A stretch of 64,000 nt of DNA from Gammaproteobacteria bacterium (GTDB lineage: Bacteria; Pseudomonadota; Gammaproteobacteria; Burkholderiales; Rhodocyclaceae), in NCBI GenBank assembly GCA_018825305.1, contig JAHJEO010000014.1, forward strand, positions 1-64,000, given 5' to 3'. Every line of letters begins with the position of its first letter. Position 1 is the first letter of the stretch. Made by a program: the position numbers and the translations under genes. Below the pieces are notes generated by a model, which worked only from the letters and a program-made list of their open reading frames with translations, made no database searches and had not been told where the DNA came from. Shown here in pieces: positions 25,610 to 34,728 of this stretch.

Positions 25610-26703
25610 GCCAGCAACTCGTTGCAGGCGTTCAGCACCTGCTCGACCGGCAAGGTCGTCAGGCACTCGCTGACCTTGCCGCCGCCGCAGCCGTCCAGTC
25701 CGCAGGGGCGACAGGAAAAGTCGGTGGTGACGATACGGTGAGCGACCATCCACGGCCCCCATTCGACATCGCCCGAAGGGCCGAACAGCGCCACGGTCGG
25801 CGTGCCCATGGCGGCGGCAATGTGCATCGGTGCCGAGTCCACGCCGACGAACAGCCGCGCCCGCGCCGTCAGTGCCGCGAGTTCCCGCAGCGAAAGCTGG
25901 CCGGAGAGGTCAATCAGATCGGCCTTGCTGGCGGCGCGCACGGCAGCGATCAGTTCCCGCTCCTTCTCGTCCGGCGCGGCAGTCAGCACGATGCGGTGGC
26001 CCTGCGCCTGCAGCGAGTCCGCCAGTTGCGCGACCTTCTCAGCCGGCCAGCATTTGAACAGCCAGCGCGAGGCCGGATGCAGATGGATGAAGCCGCCGGT
26101 CGCGAGTCCGTGCCCGGCCAGCAGCGCCTCGACGCGCGCCTCGGCCGCTGCGCCCGGCACCATGACGAGGCGCTTGTCATCGGCTTGCGGCGGGATGCCG
26201 AGGCGGCGCAGGGCGTCGAGGTTGGATTCCACCGTGTGACGCTGCGGGTGGTTGGAGCGGGGATAGAAGTGCGTGAAGGCGTTGCGCAAAAAGTTCCCAA
26301 GGGGACGCACAGCGCTGGCGCCGGCGACACGGCGCGGCGCCACCGCCCAGCGCGGCCCGAGCAGCTTCGTCAGCCAGGCGCCGCGGCGGTGTTCGGTGAG
26401 ATGCACCACGAGGTCGTAGCGGCGTGCACGCAGCTGGGACAGCAAACCCCACTCGGCACCGGCCTGTTTCAGCGGGCCGAGCTTCTTCCAGTTGCGGTCG
26501 ATGGTGTGGATCTGCGCGATGGCGGGGTGGTCGGCCAGCATCGGCGCGGTGTCGGCATAGACCAGCGCATCCACCTCGCAGCCCGGCGCGGCGCGCCTGA
26601 GTGTGGCGAACACCGGCGCAGTCAGCAGTACGTCACCGTGGTGGCGCAGTTTGATGACCAGCGCGCGGCGGATCTGTTCGAGGGGGACGGCGTCTTCAAC
26701 CAT
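25606..26703 (-). CDS. Lipopolysaccharide heptosyltransferase III-like (RfaQ-type, GT9)
   Basis: This 365-residue GT9 protein has RALVIKLRHHGDVLLTAPVF at the start and LFVGVDSAPMHIAAAMGTPT at the donor site. The GPSGDVEWGPW segment and the terminal cysteines CRPCGLDGCGGGKVSECL are typical of the RfaQ/heptosyltransferase III group. The ATG at 26703 overlaps cobC by 8 bp, so LPS and cobalamin genes meet without a gap. Residues 124-139 (RRVAGASAVRPLGNF) fall on an antisense copy of the dispersed repeat. Confidence 0.9.
   Translation of the reverse strand: MVEDAVPLEQIRRALVIKLRHHGDVLLTAPVFATLRRAAPGCEVDALVYADTAPMLADHPAIAQIHTIDRNWKKLGPLKQAGAEWGLLSQLRARRYDLVVHLTEHRRGAWLTKLLGPRWAVAPRRVAGASAVRPLGNFLRNAFTHFYPRSNHPQRHTVESNLDALRRLGIPPQADDKRLVMVPGAAAEARVEALLAGHGLATGGFIHLHPASRWLFKCWPAEKVAQLADSLQAQGHRIVLTAAPDEKERELIAAVRAASKADLIDLSGQLSLRELAALTARARLFVGVDSAPMHIAAAMGTPTVALFGPSGDVEWGPWMVAHRIVTTDFSCRPCGLDGCGGGKVSECLTTLPVEQVLNACNELLA
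26288..26333 (+). repeat. Dispersed repeat, variant copy antisense in heptosyltransferase III gene
   Basis: An A-run followed by GTTCCCAAGGGGACGC, AGCGCTGGCGCC and GGCGACACGGCG looks like a mosaic of the short and long forms. Here it lies opposite to the gene and encodes AGASAVRPLGNFL. Weaker than the other copies. Confidence 0.45.
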
Positions 26704-27238
26704 GATGTCGCCTATTTTGCCAGACGAGGCGACCGTCCTCGATCAGGCTGGCGCTGCCATAGTCGAAGCGCATCGAGAACCACTGGTCGGGCGCGACGCC
26801 GGCAAGCTCGGCTGCACACAGCTTCATCACGCCGGCATGTGCGACCAGGATCGCATCGCCGGCCAGCTCATCGAGGAAGGCGCGCACCCGCAGCCGCAAG
26901 CCTTCTACCGCCTCGCCGCCGGGTGGCGCGAAGTGCAGCGGGTTGGCGGCCCAGGCGTCGAGCGCAGCGCGGTCGATGCCGTCCCACGGCTGCATTTCCC
27001 AGGTGCCGAAGTCCAGCTCGCGCAGCCGGTCGTCGAAGTGCGGCGCCGGATGCAGCAGTTCGGCCAGTCGGCGGCAGCGGATGAGAGGGCTGGAAAACAG
27101 CGGCGTGGCAGCCGGCAGCAGCGGTGCGAGGCTGGCGACGACCGTCGCAGCGTCTTCCGCCAGCGGCAGGTCGGTGCGGCCGTAGCAGGTGCCCGGGGCG
27201 ACATCCGGCGCCGGATGTCGAATCAGAAACAGGCGCAT
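26696..27238 (-). CDS. cobC: Alpha-ribazole phosphatase (CobC), histidine phosphatase family
   Basis: This 180-residue enzyme should remove phosphate from alpha-ribazole 5'-phosphate (or adenosylcobalamin 5'-phosphate) in nucleotide-loop assembly. It has the phosphohistidine motif LIRHPAP at the start, CYGRTDLPL, and the second catalytic block ILVAHAGVMKLC. The order with cobS and cobT supports CobC rather than a generic phosphoglycerate mutase-like protein. It overlaps the cobS end by 16 bp and the next LPS gene by 8 bp. Confidence 0.88.
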   Translation of the reverse strand: MRLFLIRHPAPDVAPGTCYGRTDLPLAEDAATVVASLAPLLPAATPLFSSPLIRCRRLAELLHPAPHFDDRLRELDFGTWEMQPWDGIDRAALDAWAANPLHFAPPGGEAVEGLRLRVRAFLDELAGDAILVAHAGVMKLCAAELAGVAPDQWFSMRFDYGSASLIEDGRLVWQNRRHHG

Positions 27239-28092
27239 GCCAATCCCAGGTAGAAGGCCAGCTCCGTGAGTTGCTGCGTAGCGCCGAGGCAGTCGCCGGT
27301 GTAGCCGCCGAGGCGTTTGGCGAAGTAACGCGCGGCGAGCGGCGTGACGCTGCCGACGAACAGCAGTGCGACCGCGACTTGCGCCGCGGGCAGCAGCAGG
27401 CAGGGAACAAGGCCGAACAGCGCGGCCAGCGCCAGTTCGCCATGGCCCATGCGTGTGGCCAGCGGTTTCGATTTGGACCAGACCCCGCCGCCGGGCTGCC
27501 CCGAGGCGGGGTCAGCCACCGGACCGGAGCCGCTCGGCGGCGAACTTCCGTCACCCCCGCCTGGAGGCGGGGGGCGGGGGGTGGGGAGCCTGGGGTCGTC
27601 GCGGGCGTAGTCGAGCGCGAAGATCAGCGTGGTCGAGGCGAAGCGCGACACCGCATGGCCCGCGACCAGCGCAGCGAAAAAACTCGGCGCCGGCAGTACG
27701 GCGAGCGCTTGGTACTTGGCGAGCAGCACCAGCGCGATACCGATCGCGCCGTAACTGCCGATGCGCGAGTCCTTCATGATCGCCAGCACCTGCTCGCGTG
27801 TCCAGCCGCCGCCGAAGCCGTCGATGCTGTCGGCCAGCCCGTCCTCATGGAAGGCGCCGGTCGCCAGCAGCGTCGCCGCCATGCCGGCGAGGATCGCCAG
27901 CGACATCGGCCACAGCAGTGCCGCCGCCAGCGTCACGCCGGCGCCGATGGTGCCGACGATGACGCCGATCAGCGGGAAGTAGCGCGCCGCATGGTTCAGC
28001 TGTTGGGCCGAGTGGCCGACCCAGCCCGGCACCGGCAGCCGGGTGAAGAAGCGCAGCGCGGCGAAGAAATATGCAAGCTCGGTACGGATCAC
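27223..28092 (-). CDS. cobS: Adenosylcobinamide-GDP ribazoletransferase (cobalamin synthase) with a Pro/Gly-rich insertion
   Basis: This integral membrane enzyme joins adenosylcobinamide-GDP and alpha-ribazole phosphate. [39 protein letters not shown] and [14 protein letters not shown] are family signatures, the DGLADSIDG Asp residues binding metal. At 289 residues it is about 40 longer than usual. The extra part (165-204, [19 protein letters not shown] through [11 protein letters not shown]) interrupts the loop after [11 protein letters not shown] and resembles the MsbA repeat. The start is a GTG overlapping the cobT stop (GTGA). Five or six transmembrane segments remain recognisable. Confidence 0.9.
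   Translation of the reverse strand: MIRTELAYFFAALRFFTRLPVPGWVGHSAQQLNHAARYFPLIGVIVGTIGAGVTLAAALLWPMSLAILAGMAATLLATGAFHEDGLADSIDGFGGGWTREQVLAIMKDSRIGSYGAIGIALVLLAKYQALAVLPAPSFFAALVAGHAVSRFASTTLIFALDYARDDPRLPTPRPPPPGGGDGSSPPSGSGPVADPASGQPGGGVWSKSKPLATRMGHGELALAALFGLVPCLLLPAAQVAVALLFVGSVTPLAARYFAKRLGGYTGDCLGATQQLTELAFYLGLACACF
27481..27600 (-). repeat. Repeat-derived insertion in cobS, related to the msbA 81-bp unit
   Basis: Near 27486-27515 the sequence GCCGCCGGGC, CCGAGGCGGGGTCAGCC parallels the msbA unit GCCGCCGGGC, CAAGGCGGCATCAGCC with few differences, same strand and same reading frame ([11 protein letters not shown] against ADAALGRPGGG). The remainder is G/C-tract rich (27556-27595) and diverged. 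Confidence 0.6.
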
Positions 28093-29156
28093 GACTTTGC
28101 GCTGACCCCGGCGGATTCGAAGCTCGCCATTTCGTTCATGAAGGCGCAGGCCGCCGCGAGCAAGGGGAAGGCCAATGCCGCACCGGTGCCTTCGCCCAGG
28201 CGCATGCCGAGATCGAGCAGGGGCCGGGCGCCGAGATGGTCGAGCTGGACCGCGTGGCCGGGTTCGCCCGAGCGGTGGGCGAAGACGCAGTAGTCGAGGA
28301 GTTGCGGCGCCAGCCGGGTCGCCGCCAGCAGGGCGGCGGTGACGATGAAGCCGTCGATCACCAGCACCATGCGCTGTCGGCCCGCCTCCAGCATCGCGCC
28401 GGCCAGCATGGCGATCTCGAAGCCGCCGTAGTGCGCCAGCACGTTGAGAACCAGCTGGTCGCCGCTGCGGCCGCTCGACAGCGATTGAGGATCGGGATGG
28501 CGGGTCAGGGCTTCTTCCAGCAGGGCGCGCTTTCTTGCCAGGCCGGCATCGTCCAGCCCGGTGCCGCGGCCGACCACGTCGACCAGCGGCGCGCCGGTGA
28601 AACAATGGGTAAGCAGCGAGGCCGAGGCGGTGTTGCCGATGCCCATCTCGCCGAAGCCGATGGCATTGCAGCCGCGGCTCGCGATGTCGCGCACCACGTC
28701 CGCCCCATTGGCCATTGCCTGGGCGCATTGCGCCGCCGTCATCGCAGCGCCATCGAGGTAGCTTGCCGTCCCGCCAGCGCCGACTTTTTTGGCGATCAGG
28801 TTCGGCCTGGGGCCGAAGTCATGTGCGACGCCGGCATCGGCCACCACCAGTTCGACCCCAGCCTGGCGTGCCAGCGCATTGATCGCGGCGCCGCCGGCGA
28901 GGAAATTCTCGACCATCTGCCAGGTCACATCCTGCGGATAGGCCGAGACGCCGGCTTTCGCCGCGCCGTGGTCGCCGGCGCAAACGAGGATGTGCGGCGC
29001 CTTAACGGCGGGTGACAGCGTGCCCTGAATCAGTCCGATCTGTAGCGCCAGCTCCTCCAGCCGGCCGAGGCTGCCCGGCGGCTTGGTCTTGCCGTCGATC
29101 TTCTGACGCAGCGCGGCTTCCGTGTCGTGGCCGAGTGCTTCGATGTGCTTGTCCAT
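28089..29156 (-). CDS. cobT: Nicotinate-nucleotide--dimethylbenzimidazole phosphoribosyltransferase
   Basis: CobT makes alpha-ribazole 5'-phosphate from nicotinate mononucleotide and dimethylbenzimidazole. This 355-residue protein shows [52 protein letters not shown] and the catalytic Glu region near [17 protein letters not shown]. In [18 protein letters not shown] (123-140) the DNA matches the dispersed repeat, where relatives have a K-I-x-x-GT-x-N-type motif. The repeat thus overlaps or replaces a conserved stretch. Start chosen at 29156 (MDKHIEALG); the frame stays open further upstream but opposite btuC. Confidence 0.93.
   Translation of the reverse strand: MDKHIEALGHDTEAALRQKIDGKTKPPGSLGRLEELALQIGLIQGTLSPAVKAPHILVCAGDHGAAKAGVSAYPQDVTWQMVENFLAGGAAINALARQAGVELVVADAGVAHDFGPRPNLIAKKVGAGGTASYLDGAAMTAAQCAQAMANGADVVRDIASRGCNAIGFGEMGIGNTASASLLTHCFTGAPLVDVVGRGTGLDDAGLARKRALLEEALTRHPDPQSLSSGRSGDQLVLNVLAHYGGFEIAMLAGAMLEAGRQRMVLVIDGFIVTAALLAATRLAPQLLDYCVFAHRSGEPGHAVQLDHLGARPLLDLGMRLGEGTGAALAFPLLAAACAFMNEMASFESAGVSAKS
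28765..28790 (-). repeat. Dispersed 25-bp repeat, copy in cobT (sense, in frame)
   Basis: This short-form copy is nearly identical to the consensus (A6, GTCGGCGCTGGC, GGGACGGC). It encodes KKVGAGGTA at CobT residues 123-131. Confidence 0.7.
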
Positions 29157-29198
29157 GCTTCCCCCGTAGAATCGCGACTTTACCCTGCCGGGCATCCC

Positions 29199-30170
29199 AT
29201 GCGTCCCGCCCTGTTCCTGCCCCTGCTGTTCTTCGCTGCCGTCGCCAGCTTCGTGCTGGCGCTGGCCGCCGGCTCGCAGGGCCTCGAACCGGCGGTGGCG
29301 TGGCAGGCTTTGCTGGGTGATGCCGACAGTCTCGAACGCGAAGTGATCCTCGGCCTGCGCCTGCCGCGCGCGCTGGCGGCCTTCGGCTGCGGTGCGTTGC
29401 TGGCACTGGCCGGCGCGATGTTGCAGGCGCTGCTGCGCAACCCGCTGGCCGATCCGTTCGTCCTGGGCATTTCCGGCGGCGCCGGCGCCATGGTGCTGCT
29501 GGCCATGCTTGCCGGCCTGTCCGGCCTGCTGCTGGCCGGGGCGGGGCTGGCCGGCGCCCTGCTGTCGCTGGCGGTGCTGCTGGCGCTGGCCTGGCGCGGT
29601 GGCCTGCTGCCCCACCGGCTGCTGCTGGCGGGCGTCATCCTGTCCTCGGCCTGGGGTGCGCTGGTGACGCTGATCCTTGCGCTGGCACCCGACGCGCCGC
29701 TGCGCGGCATGGTGTTCTGGCTGATGGGCGACCTTTCCGGCGTCGATCCGGCCAACGCCGCACTGCCGCCACTGGCCGCAGTCTTGGCTCTGCTGCTGGC
29801 CTGGCCGCTGGCGCGCGGGTTCGATGCGCTGGGCCAGGGCGAAACCGCTGCGCGCGCACTTGGTGTGGCGGTCGGCCGGTTGCGCGCCGGCGCGCTGCTG
29901 CTGGCGGCGGCGATGACGACGCTGGCGGTGCTGGCCGCCGGCAGCATCGGCTTCGTCGGCCTGGTGACGCCGCATGTGCTGCGGCTGGCCGGCCTGCGCC
30001 GCCATCGCCTGTTGCTGCCGGGCTGTGTGCTGGCCGGCGGCACCCTGCTGCTGCTGGCCGATCTCGCCGCGCGTACGATCGCCGCGCCGCGGCAGCTTCC
30101 CGTTGGCGCCGTCACGGCGGCCATCGGCGCGCCGCTGTTCCTCTGGCTGCTGGCGCGCGAGCGAAGATGA
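29199..30170 (+). CDS. btuC: FecCD-family permease, vitamin B12 import (BtuC)
   Basis: This 323-residue inner-membrane permease should form the channel of the BtuCDF importer. It is almost wholly hydrophobic with about ten helices. [20 protein letters not shown] and [20 protein letters not shown] carry the G-L-R-x-PR and NPLAxPxxLGxSxGA motifs of the family, and [18 protein letters not shown] is the cytoplasmic coupling region. The start at 29199 is the ATG closest to the family N-terminus. It overlaps btuD as ATGA. The surrounding cob and btuB/btuF genes point to corrinoid rather than siderophore transport. Confidence 0.88.
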   Translation: MRPALFLPLLFFAAVASFVLALAAGSQGLEPAVAWQALLGDADSLEREVILGLRLPRALAAFGCGALLALAGAMLQALLRNPLADPFVLGISGGAGAMVLLAMLAGLSGLLLAGAGLAGALLSLAVLLALAWRGGLLPHRLLLAGVILSSAWGALVTLILALAPDAPLRGMVFWLMGDLSGVDPANAALPPLAAVLALLLAWPLARGFDALGQGETAARALGVAVGRLRAGALLLAAAMTTLAVLAAGSIGFVGLVTPHVLRLAGLRRHRLLLPGCVLAGGTLLLLADLAARTIAAPRQLPVGAVTAAIGAPLFLWLLARERR

Positions 30171-30922
30171 AACTGGCGACGCGCGATCTTTCGGTCAGCA
30201 TCGCCGGCCGCGACGTCTGCCGCAAGCTTGACCTGATGATCGAAGCGGGCAGCCGCTGGGCCATCCTCGGCGTCAACGGCGTCGGCAAGACCACGCTGCT
30301 GAGTACCCTCGCCGGCCTGCGCCCGCCGCGGGACGGCGACATCCTGCTCGATGGCGCGCCGATCCATGCCATGGCTGCGCGCGAGCGCGGGCGCCGCCTC
30401 GGCCTGATGGTGCAGGAGGATCGCGACGATCCCGAGGCCACGGTGCGCGAAGTCGCACTGCTCGGCCGCTTGCCGCACCTCGCCTGGTGGCAGGCCGAGA
30501 GCGGGCATGACGAGGCGCTGGCCCGCTACGCCATCGAAGCGGTCGGCCTGGGTGGGCTGGAACAGCGCCGCGCCGCGACGCTCTCCGGCGGCGAACGCCG
30601 CCGCCTCGCGCTGGCCGCGCTGCTGGCGCAGGAAGTGCCGCTGCTGCTGCTCGACGAGCCGACCTCGCACCTCGACATGCACCAGCAGATCGCCTTGCTC
30701 GACCTGCTGGTCGGCTGGAGCGGGCGGACGCTGGTGATGACGTTGCACGAGGTCAATCTCGCCGCGCGCTATTGCACGCATGTGCTGCTGCTGTTCGGCG
30801 ACGGTCAGTGCTGCGCCGGCCCGGTGGCGGAGATGCTGTCGGCCGAGGTACTGAGCCGGCTCTACCGCCATCCTGTCAGCGCGGTCGATACCGCCCGCGG
30901 CATCCACTATTTCCCCGGTTGA
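30167..30922 (+). CDS. btuD: ABC transporter ATPase, vitamin B12 import (BtuD)
   Basis: This 251-residue ATPase powers the importer with btuC. Walker A is [12 protein letters not shown] (about 41-52), the Q-loop GLMVQED, signature [17 protein letters not shown], Walker [13 protein letters not shown] and the H-loop in [10 protein letters not shown]. Its length is typical of FepC/BtuD proteins. The 3' end overlaps the convergent btuF gene by 16 bp. Confidence 0.9.
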   Translation: MKLATRDLSVSIAGRDVCRKLDLMIEAGSRWAILGVNGVGKTTLLSTLAGLRPPRDGDILLDGAPIHAMAARERGRRLGLMVQEDRDDPEATVREVALLGRLPHLAWWQAESGHDEALARYAIEAVGLGGLEQRRAATLSGGERRRLALAALLAQEVPLLLLDEPTSHLDMHQQIALLDLLVGWSGRTLVMTLHEVNLAARYCTHVLLLFGDGQCCAGPVAEMLSAEVLSRLYRHPVSAVDTARGIHYFPG

Positions 30923-31794
30923 ACGGCGCGACCGCGCGCGACTTCCAGCGCCGCGCAAAGCCGTTCGGCGCCGTCGAGCAGGCGCGGCGTATGGCGCTGC
31001 AGCAGGTCGGGTGGCACGAAGTAGAGGTTGTCGCGCTTTACCGCCTGCAGCCGCGGCCAGCGCCGCCAGTGGTCGAGCCAGTCGGGCCGCTGCTCGCCCA
31101 TGCCGCTGGCGATGATGGCTTCGGGATCGGCGCGCAGCACCGCTTCCAGCGCCACGGCCTCGGCCGGCTGGGTCAGGGCGGCGAATACGTTGCGCCCGCC
31201 GCAGAGCGAAATGGCGGCGCTGATGACGTGGTCGCCGCCGACGGTCATCAGCGGCTGGTTCCAGATTTCGTAAAAAACGCTGACCGGGCGGGCGCCGGAA
31301 TGACGCGTGCGCAGGTCGCCCAGCCGCCGTTCGAAACTGCCCGCCGCCGCTTCGGCAGCCGCTGCGGTGCCGGCCAGCCGGCCGAGGCGCCGCAGGGTGG
31401 CGGGGATGTCCTCGAGCCGCTTCGGCTCGCTGACGAACACGGGAATGCCCAGCCGTGCCAGTTGCGCCACCTGCGCCGGTGGATTGCCGCTGCCCCAGGC
31501 GATGGCGAGGTCGGGCCTGAGCCGGGCGATGCGCTCGAGGTCGAGCGCCGAGTAGCTGCCGACGCGCGGCAGGTTTTTCGCCGCCACGGGGAAATCCGAA
31601 TACTCGACCGCCGCGATTACGCGTTCGCCGGCTCCCGCGGCGAACAGCAGTTCGGTGATGTGGGGCGAGAGGCTGATGATGCGCCGCGCCGCTTGCGGCA
31701 GCCGGACACTCTCGCCGGCATCGTCGCCGACGACGACCTCGGCGCGCGCGATGCCCAGCCAGCACAGCAGCAGCAGCGCGAGCAGTCGCCTCAT
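30907..31794 (-). CDS. btuF: Periplasmic cobalamin-binding protein (BtuF-like)
   Basis: This 295-residue class III substrate-binding protein has a signal peptide (MRRLLALLLLCWLGIARAE), then AARRIISLSPHITELLFAAG, PRVGSYSALDLERIARLRPD and LAIAWGSGNPPAQVAQL, all typical of BtuF. It delivers corrinoids from the outer-membrane receptor to BtuCD. Its ATG overlaps the cobU stop (ATGA), placing it in the riboswitch-led operon btuB-cobU-btuF, while btuCD are convergent. Confidence 0.9.
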   Translation of the reverse strand: MRRLLALLLLCWLGIARAEVVVGDDAGESVRLPQAARRIISLSPHITELLFAAGAGERVIAAVEYSDFPVAAKNLPRVGSYSALDLERIARLRPDLAIAWGSGNPPAQVAQLARLGIPVFVSEPKRLEDIPATLRRLGRLAGTAAAAEAAAGSFERRLGDLRTRHSGARPVSVFYEIWNQPLMTVGGDHVISAAISLCGGRNVFAALTQPAEAVALEAVLRADPEAIIASGMGEQRPDWLDHWRRWPRLQAVKRDNLYFVPPDLLQRHTPRLLDGAERLCAALEVARGRAVQPGK

Positions 31795-32300
31795 TTCAGC
31801 GCCAGCGGCAGGCCGGCCGCGACGAAGGTGACGCGATCGCACAGCGCCGCCAGCGTCTGGTTGAGGCGCCCCGCTTCGTCGCGGAAGTGTCGCGCCAGGG
31901 CGTTGTCCGGCACGATGCCCAGTCCCACCTCGTTGGCGACCAGGATGACGTGACCGGGCAGCTCGGGCAGCGCGGCGAACAGTGCGGCGATTTCGGCTTG
32001 CAGCAAGGCGGCATCGTCGGCCAGCAACAGGTTGGTCAGCCACAGCGTCAGGCAATCGACCACCACAAAGGCGTCGGCGCCGGCCGCATGGCGCAGCGCG
32101 GCGGCCAGCCTCAGCGGCTCCTCGACGGTGCGCCATCCGGCCGGCCGCTCGGCGCGGTGGCGCGCGATGCGCTCCGCCATCTCGGGGTCGAGCGCCTGGG
32201 CGGTGGCCAGCCAGGTCACGGCGAGGCCCGAGTCGGCGGCCCGCCGTAGCGCCAGCGCCGACTTTCCGGAGCGGGCGCCGCCGAGGATCAGCTCATGCAT
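31791..32300 (-). CDS. cobU: Adenosylcobinamide kinase / adenosylcobinamide-phosphate guanylyltransferase
   Basis: This 169-residue bifunctional enzyme phosphorylates adenosylcobinamide and adds GMP. The P-loop GGARSGKS is at residues 7-14, VVDCLTLWLTNLL carries the Walker B-like Asp, and VLVANEVGLGIVPDNALAR is the family signature. Its ATG shares one base with the btuB stop and its stop overlaps the btuF start. The P-loop DNA happens to resemble the dispersed repeat (32245-32268), but in another frame and with a conserved functional motif, so I treat that as coincidence. Confidence 0.94.
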   Translation of the reverse strand: MHELILGGARSGKSALALRRAADSGLAVTWLATAQALDPEMAERIARHRAERPAGWRTVEEPLRLAAALRHAAGADAFVVVDCLTLWLTNLLLADDAALLQAEIAALFAALPELPGHVILVANEVGLGIVPDNALARHFRDEAGRLNQTLAALCDRVTFVAAGLPLALK

Positions 32301-34303
32301 CAGAATTTGATCTCCGCGCTGAGGTAGGCCGTGCGCCGTGCGTCGGGATAGGCATTGAATGTCGTGGGCACGGCGCTGCTGTTGACGAGGGCATAGCCAT
32401 AGTAAGCCTTGTCCGCCAGGTTGTTGATGCCGGCGTTGACGGTCAGGTCGCGCCAGCGATGGCTGAGCTTGAGGTCGGTGATGCCGTAGGGGGACATGGC
32501 GCGGAAGCGGTTGGCCGGGTCGTTGTCGTAGCGCTGCTCGCCGACGTAGCTATGGGCGAGCGTCATTCGCGTCGCCGGAAGGAACTGCCAGCCAAGCGAG
32601 AGCGACAGGCGATGGCGCGGCACGACCGGTACGACCTTGTCCGTGACATCGACGCCGCCGAAGGTGCCGGTGGCGAAGCGTGCCTGCGTCCCGGTGTAGT
32701 GGGCGAGGACATCCACGGCCGCCGTCGGTCGCCATTCGGCATCGAGTTGCAGGCCGCGGCGGGTCAGCGGCGGCATGTTCATGTTGGTGAAGGTCAGGTT
32801 GTTGTAGTAGAGCTCGTCGGCGACGCGCATGTCGAACCATTCGGCGCGCAAGCGGTTCTTTCCGTCACCCCACTCGGCACCGATGCCGCTCTCCCGCGCA
32901 GTTTGCGGTTCGAGCAGGGGCGTGCAGGGAGCGCCGAAGCAGGCGTTCTCGTCGACGTTGGCGACGCGAAAACTCGTACCGCTACGCGCATGCAGCGTGA
33001 AGCCACTGCCGACATTCTGGCGCACGGCCAGCTCCCATGCCGACAAGGTGCGATCGATCGAACGGCGCGGCAGCGGCGCGACCGTTTCCTCCCAGTTCTG
33101 GCTGATGCGCTCGCGCCGGCCACCGAGGCTCAGGCTGGTGCCGCTGGCGAAGGTCATCTGGTCTTGCAGATAAAGGGCCTCGTTCGTTTGATTGGAACGG
33201 ATGCGCGAGGTGGCGGCACAGCTGAAGCCGAAAGGCAGGCAGAACTCCGTCGCACCGTCGTTGCTGTAGTGGTAGTCACGCCAGTCGGCACCGAGGGTGA
33301 GGCTGTTTGATAAGGTGCCGAATTTCCGTTGCCAGAGCAGGCGCGGCGAGAAGGCATCCTCCTCGCCGCGGGTGGTATTGCGCATGTAGGTTCCGGCGCC
33401 GGCGACATCGTTGAAGTCAAATTTGGCGTCCTTGCTGCGTGTCGTCAGGTCGGCAGCCAGGCGCCATTCGCCCAGTTTCTTCTCGAATGCCAGGGCGATG
33501 CGGCTGCCATCGGAGTTGGCGAAATCCTTCGGCGTGGCGGTCCCCTGCGGGTCGCTGCCGAGCTGGGCCTCGGTCCTTGCACCCGGCAGGCGCGCCGTCT
33601 GTCTGTCGGCGCCGAAGCGCAGGGCGACGAAGCCGGACTCAAGGCCGATGCGGGCCTCGCCGCTGGCCGCCGTGGTGTGTGTCGCGTTGTTCTTGCGCCA
33701 GTTGTCGCTGTCGCGCTGGCTGGCGTGGAGCGACAGGCCGACATTGCCGTGGGCCAGATTGAAGCCGCCGCGCAGTTCGCCGGTGCGCAGGCTGCCGGCG
33801 AGGGCCGACACGTAGCCGCGCGGGCCTTCGGTGGTCGCCGGACGCGTGACGATATTGATGACACCGCCCGATGCACCTGGACCATAGAGTACAGCGCCGG
33901 CGCCGCGCAGGATTTCGATGCGTTCCACGGCGGTGAGCGGAATGGTCGAGATGCGGGCGCTGGCGAGTTCGTTCTCGGACAGACGCTGGCCATCGACAAG
34001 CACCAGCGTGTTCTGGTTGCCGGTCACGCCGAATCCGCGGAGGTCGAGATTCGGGTCTTCGGTGCCGGCCAGGCTGCGCCGCACGGTGACGCCGCCGAGG
34101 CGGTCGAGCGCCTCGCCCAGGGTGGTGGCGGTGCTTCGCGCGATGTCTTCGGCGGTGATGACCGTGGCGCCGATGGCGCGGGCGAGGCTGCCCGAAAAGC
34201 GCGTGCCGGTGACGATGATCGCTGCTTCGTCTTCGACGGCCGATGCGGTGGCGGTATGCAGCAGCGCCAACGCGATGGCGGCGCTCGTGAAAATGCGATA
34301 CAT
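32300..34303 (-). CDS. btuB: TonB-dependent cobalamin receptor (BtuB-like)
   Basis: This 667-residue outer-membrane receptor has a signal peptide (MYRIFTSAAIALALLHTATA), a TonB-box/plug start (AAIIVTGTRF), the plug domain with DPNLDLRGFGVTGNQNTLVL and VERIEILRGAGAVLYGPGAS, and a 22-strand barrel ending in LSAEIKF with terminal Phe. AGGGAG precedes the ATG at 34303. The cobalamin riboswitch directly upstream and cobU/btuF downstream identify the ligand as a corrinoid. Confidence 0.92.
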   Translation of the reverse strand: MYRIFTSAAIALALLHTATASAVEDEAAIIVTGTRFSGSLARAIGATVITAEDIARSTATTLGEALDRLGGVTVRRSLAGTEDPNLDLRGFGVTGNQNTLVLVDGQRLSENELASARISTIPLTAVERIEILRGAGAVLYGPGASGGVINIVTRPATTEGPRGYVSALAGSLRTGELRGGFNLAHGNVGLSLHASQRDSDNWRKNNATHTTAASGEARIGLESGFVALRFGADRQTARLPGARTEAQLGSDPQGTATPKDFANSDGSRIALAFEKKLGEWRLAADLTTRSKDAKFDFNDVAGAGTYMRNTTRGEEDAFSPRLLWQRKFGTLSNSLTLGADWRDYHYSNDGATEFCLPFGFSCAATSRIRSNQTNEALYLQDQMTFASGTSLSLGGRRERISQNWEETVAPLPRRSIDRTLSAWELAVRQNVGSGFTLHARSGTSFRVANVDENACFGAPCTPLLEPQTARESGIGAEWGDGKNRLRAEWFDMRVADELYYNNLTFTNMNMPPLTRRGLQLDAEWRPTAAVDVLAHYTGTQARFATGTFGGVDVTDKVVPVVPRHRLSLSLGWQFLPATRMTLAHSYVGEQRYDNDPANRFRAMSPYGITDLKLSHRWRDLTVNAGINNLADKAYYGYALVNSSAVPTTFNAYPDARRTAYLSAEIKF

Positions 34304-34396
34304 GATGACTCCCTGACGGCTGCGTCCCCGCAAGCCGGTGGCTGGCTGAAAACGGAAACGCGCAGGGAGAGTGTTCGGGAGCCTGGACAAGCGCCG

Positions 34397-34608
34397 AACG
34401 CTACTGCCCCGTAGCGTTTCCAACGAATGTCCGTGGCCGGTCTCCGGGCTCGGAAGTCTTGATTCGCCGCCTTCCCGGGAGTGTTCCCAGTGGCATCGTG
34501 ACGAACCCACACTTCCTTACCGTTGCGGGGGCAGCACAGGTATCGCACCTGTTTCCCGTTTCACCCTGCGGCTGCGTTTTCACGCGCCGTCCGGGCACCG
34601 CGGACAAG
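34397..34608 (-). ncRNA. Cobalamin riboswitch (B12 aptamer) upstream of btuB
   Basis: On the minus strand the core begins GGTGCCCGGACGG near 34599. It contains the conserved TGCTGCCCCCGCAACGG (about 34518-34534) and the GCCACTGGGAA, CCCGGGAAGGCG and AGCCCGGAGACCGGCC blocks of the B12 box region. Just downstream is an 8-bp hairpin (AACGCTAC/GTAGCGTT, 34397-34418) whose loop GGGGCA is exactly complementary to TGCCCC in the core (34528-34533). This corresponds to the L5-L13 kissing-loop design known for cobalamin riboswitches. About 90 nt remain to the btuB ATG. Confidence 0.92.
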
Positions 34609-34728
34609 GGCGCAGTATAGCAATGCGGCGGGCAGGGTTTCGGGCCGCTTTTTCCCATGCTCGGAATTACCTTAACTCAGGCAGCTTACTGCTTGACTAA
34701 AATGGAATTTTCTAAGAGACTTCCGCCG

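Noticed and set aside
29180-31765. 861-codon open frame on the minus strand across btuC and btuD
   Set aside because: Shadow frame; btuC and btuD on the plus strand have full family motifs.
32245-32268. CobU P-loop DNA resembles the repeat core
   Set aside because: It encodes the essential GGARSGKS loop in another frame; the match is probably chance in GC-rich coding DNA.
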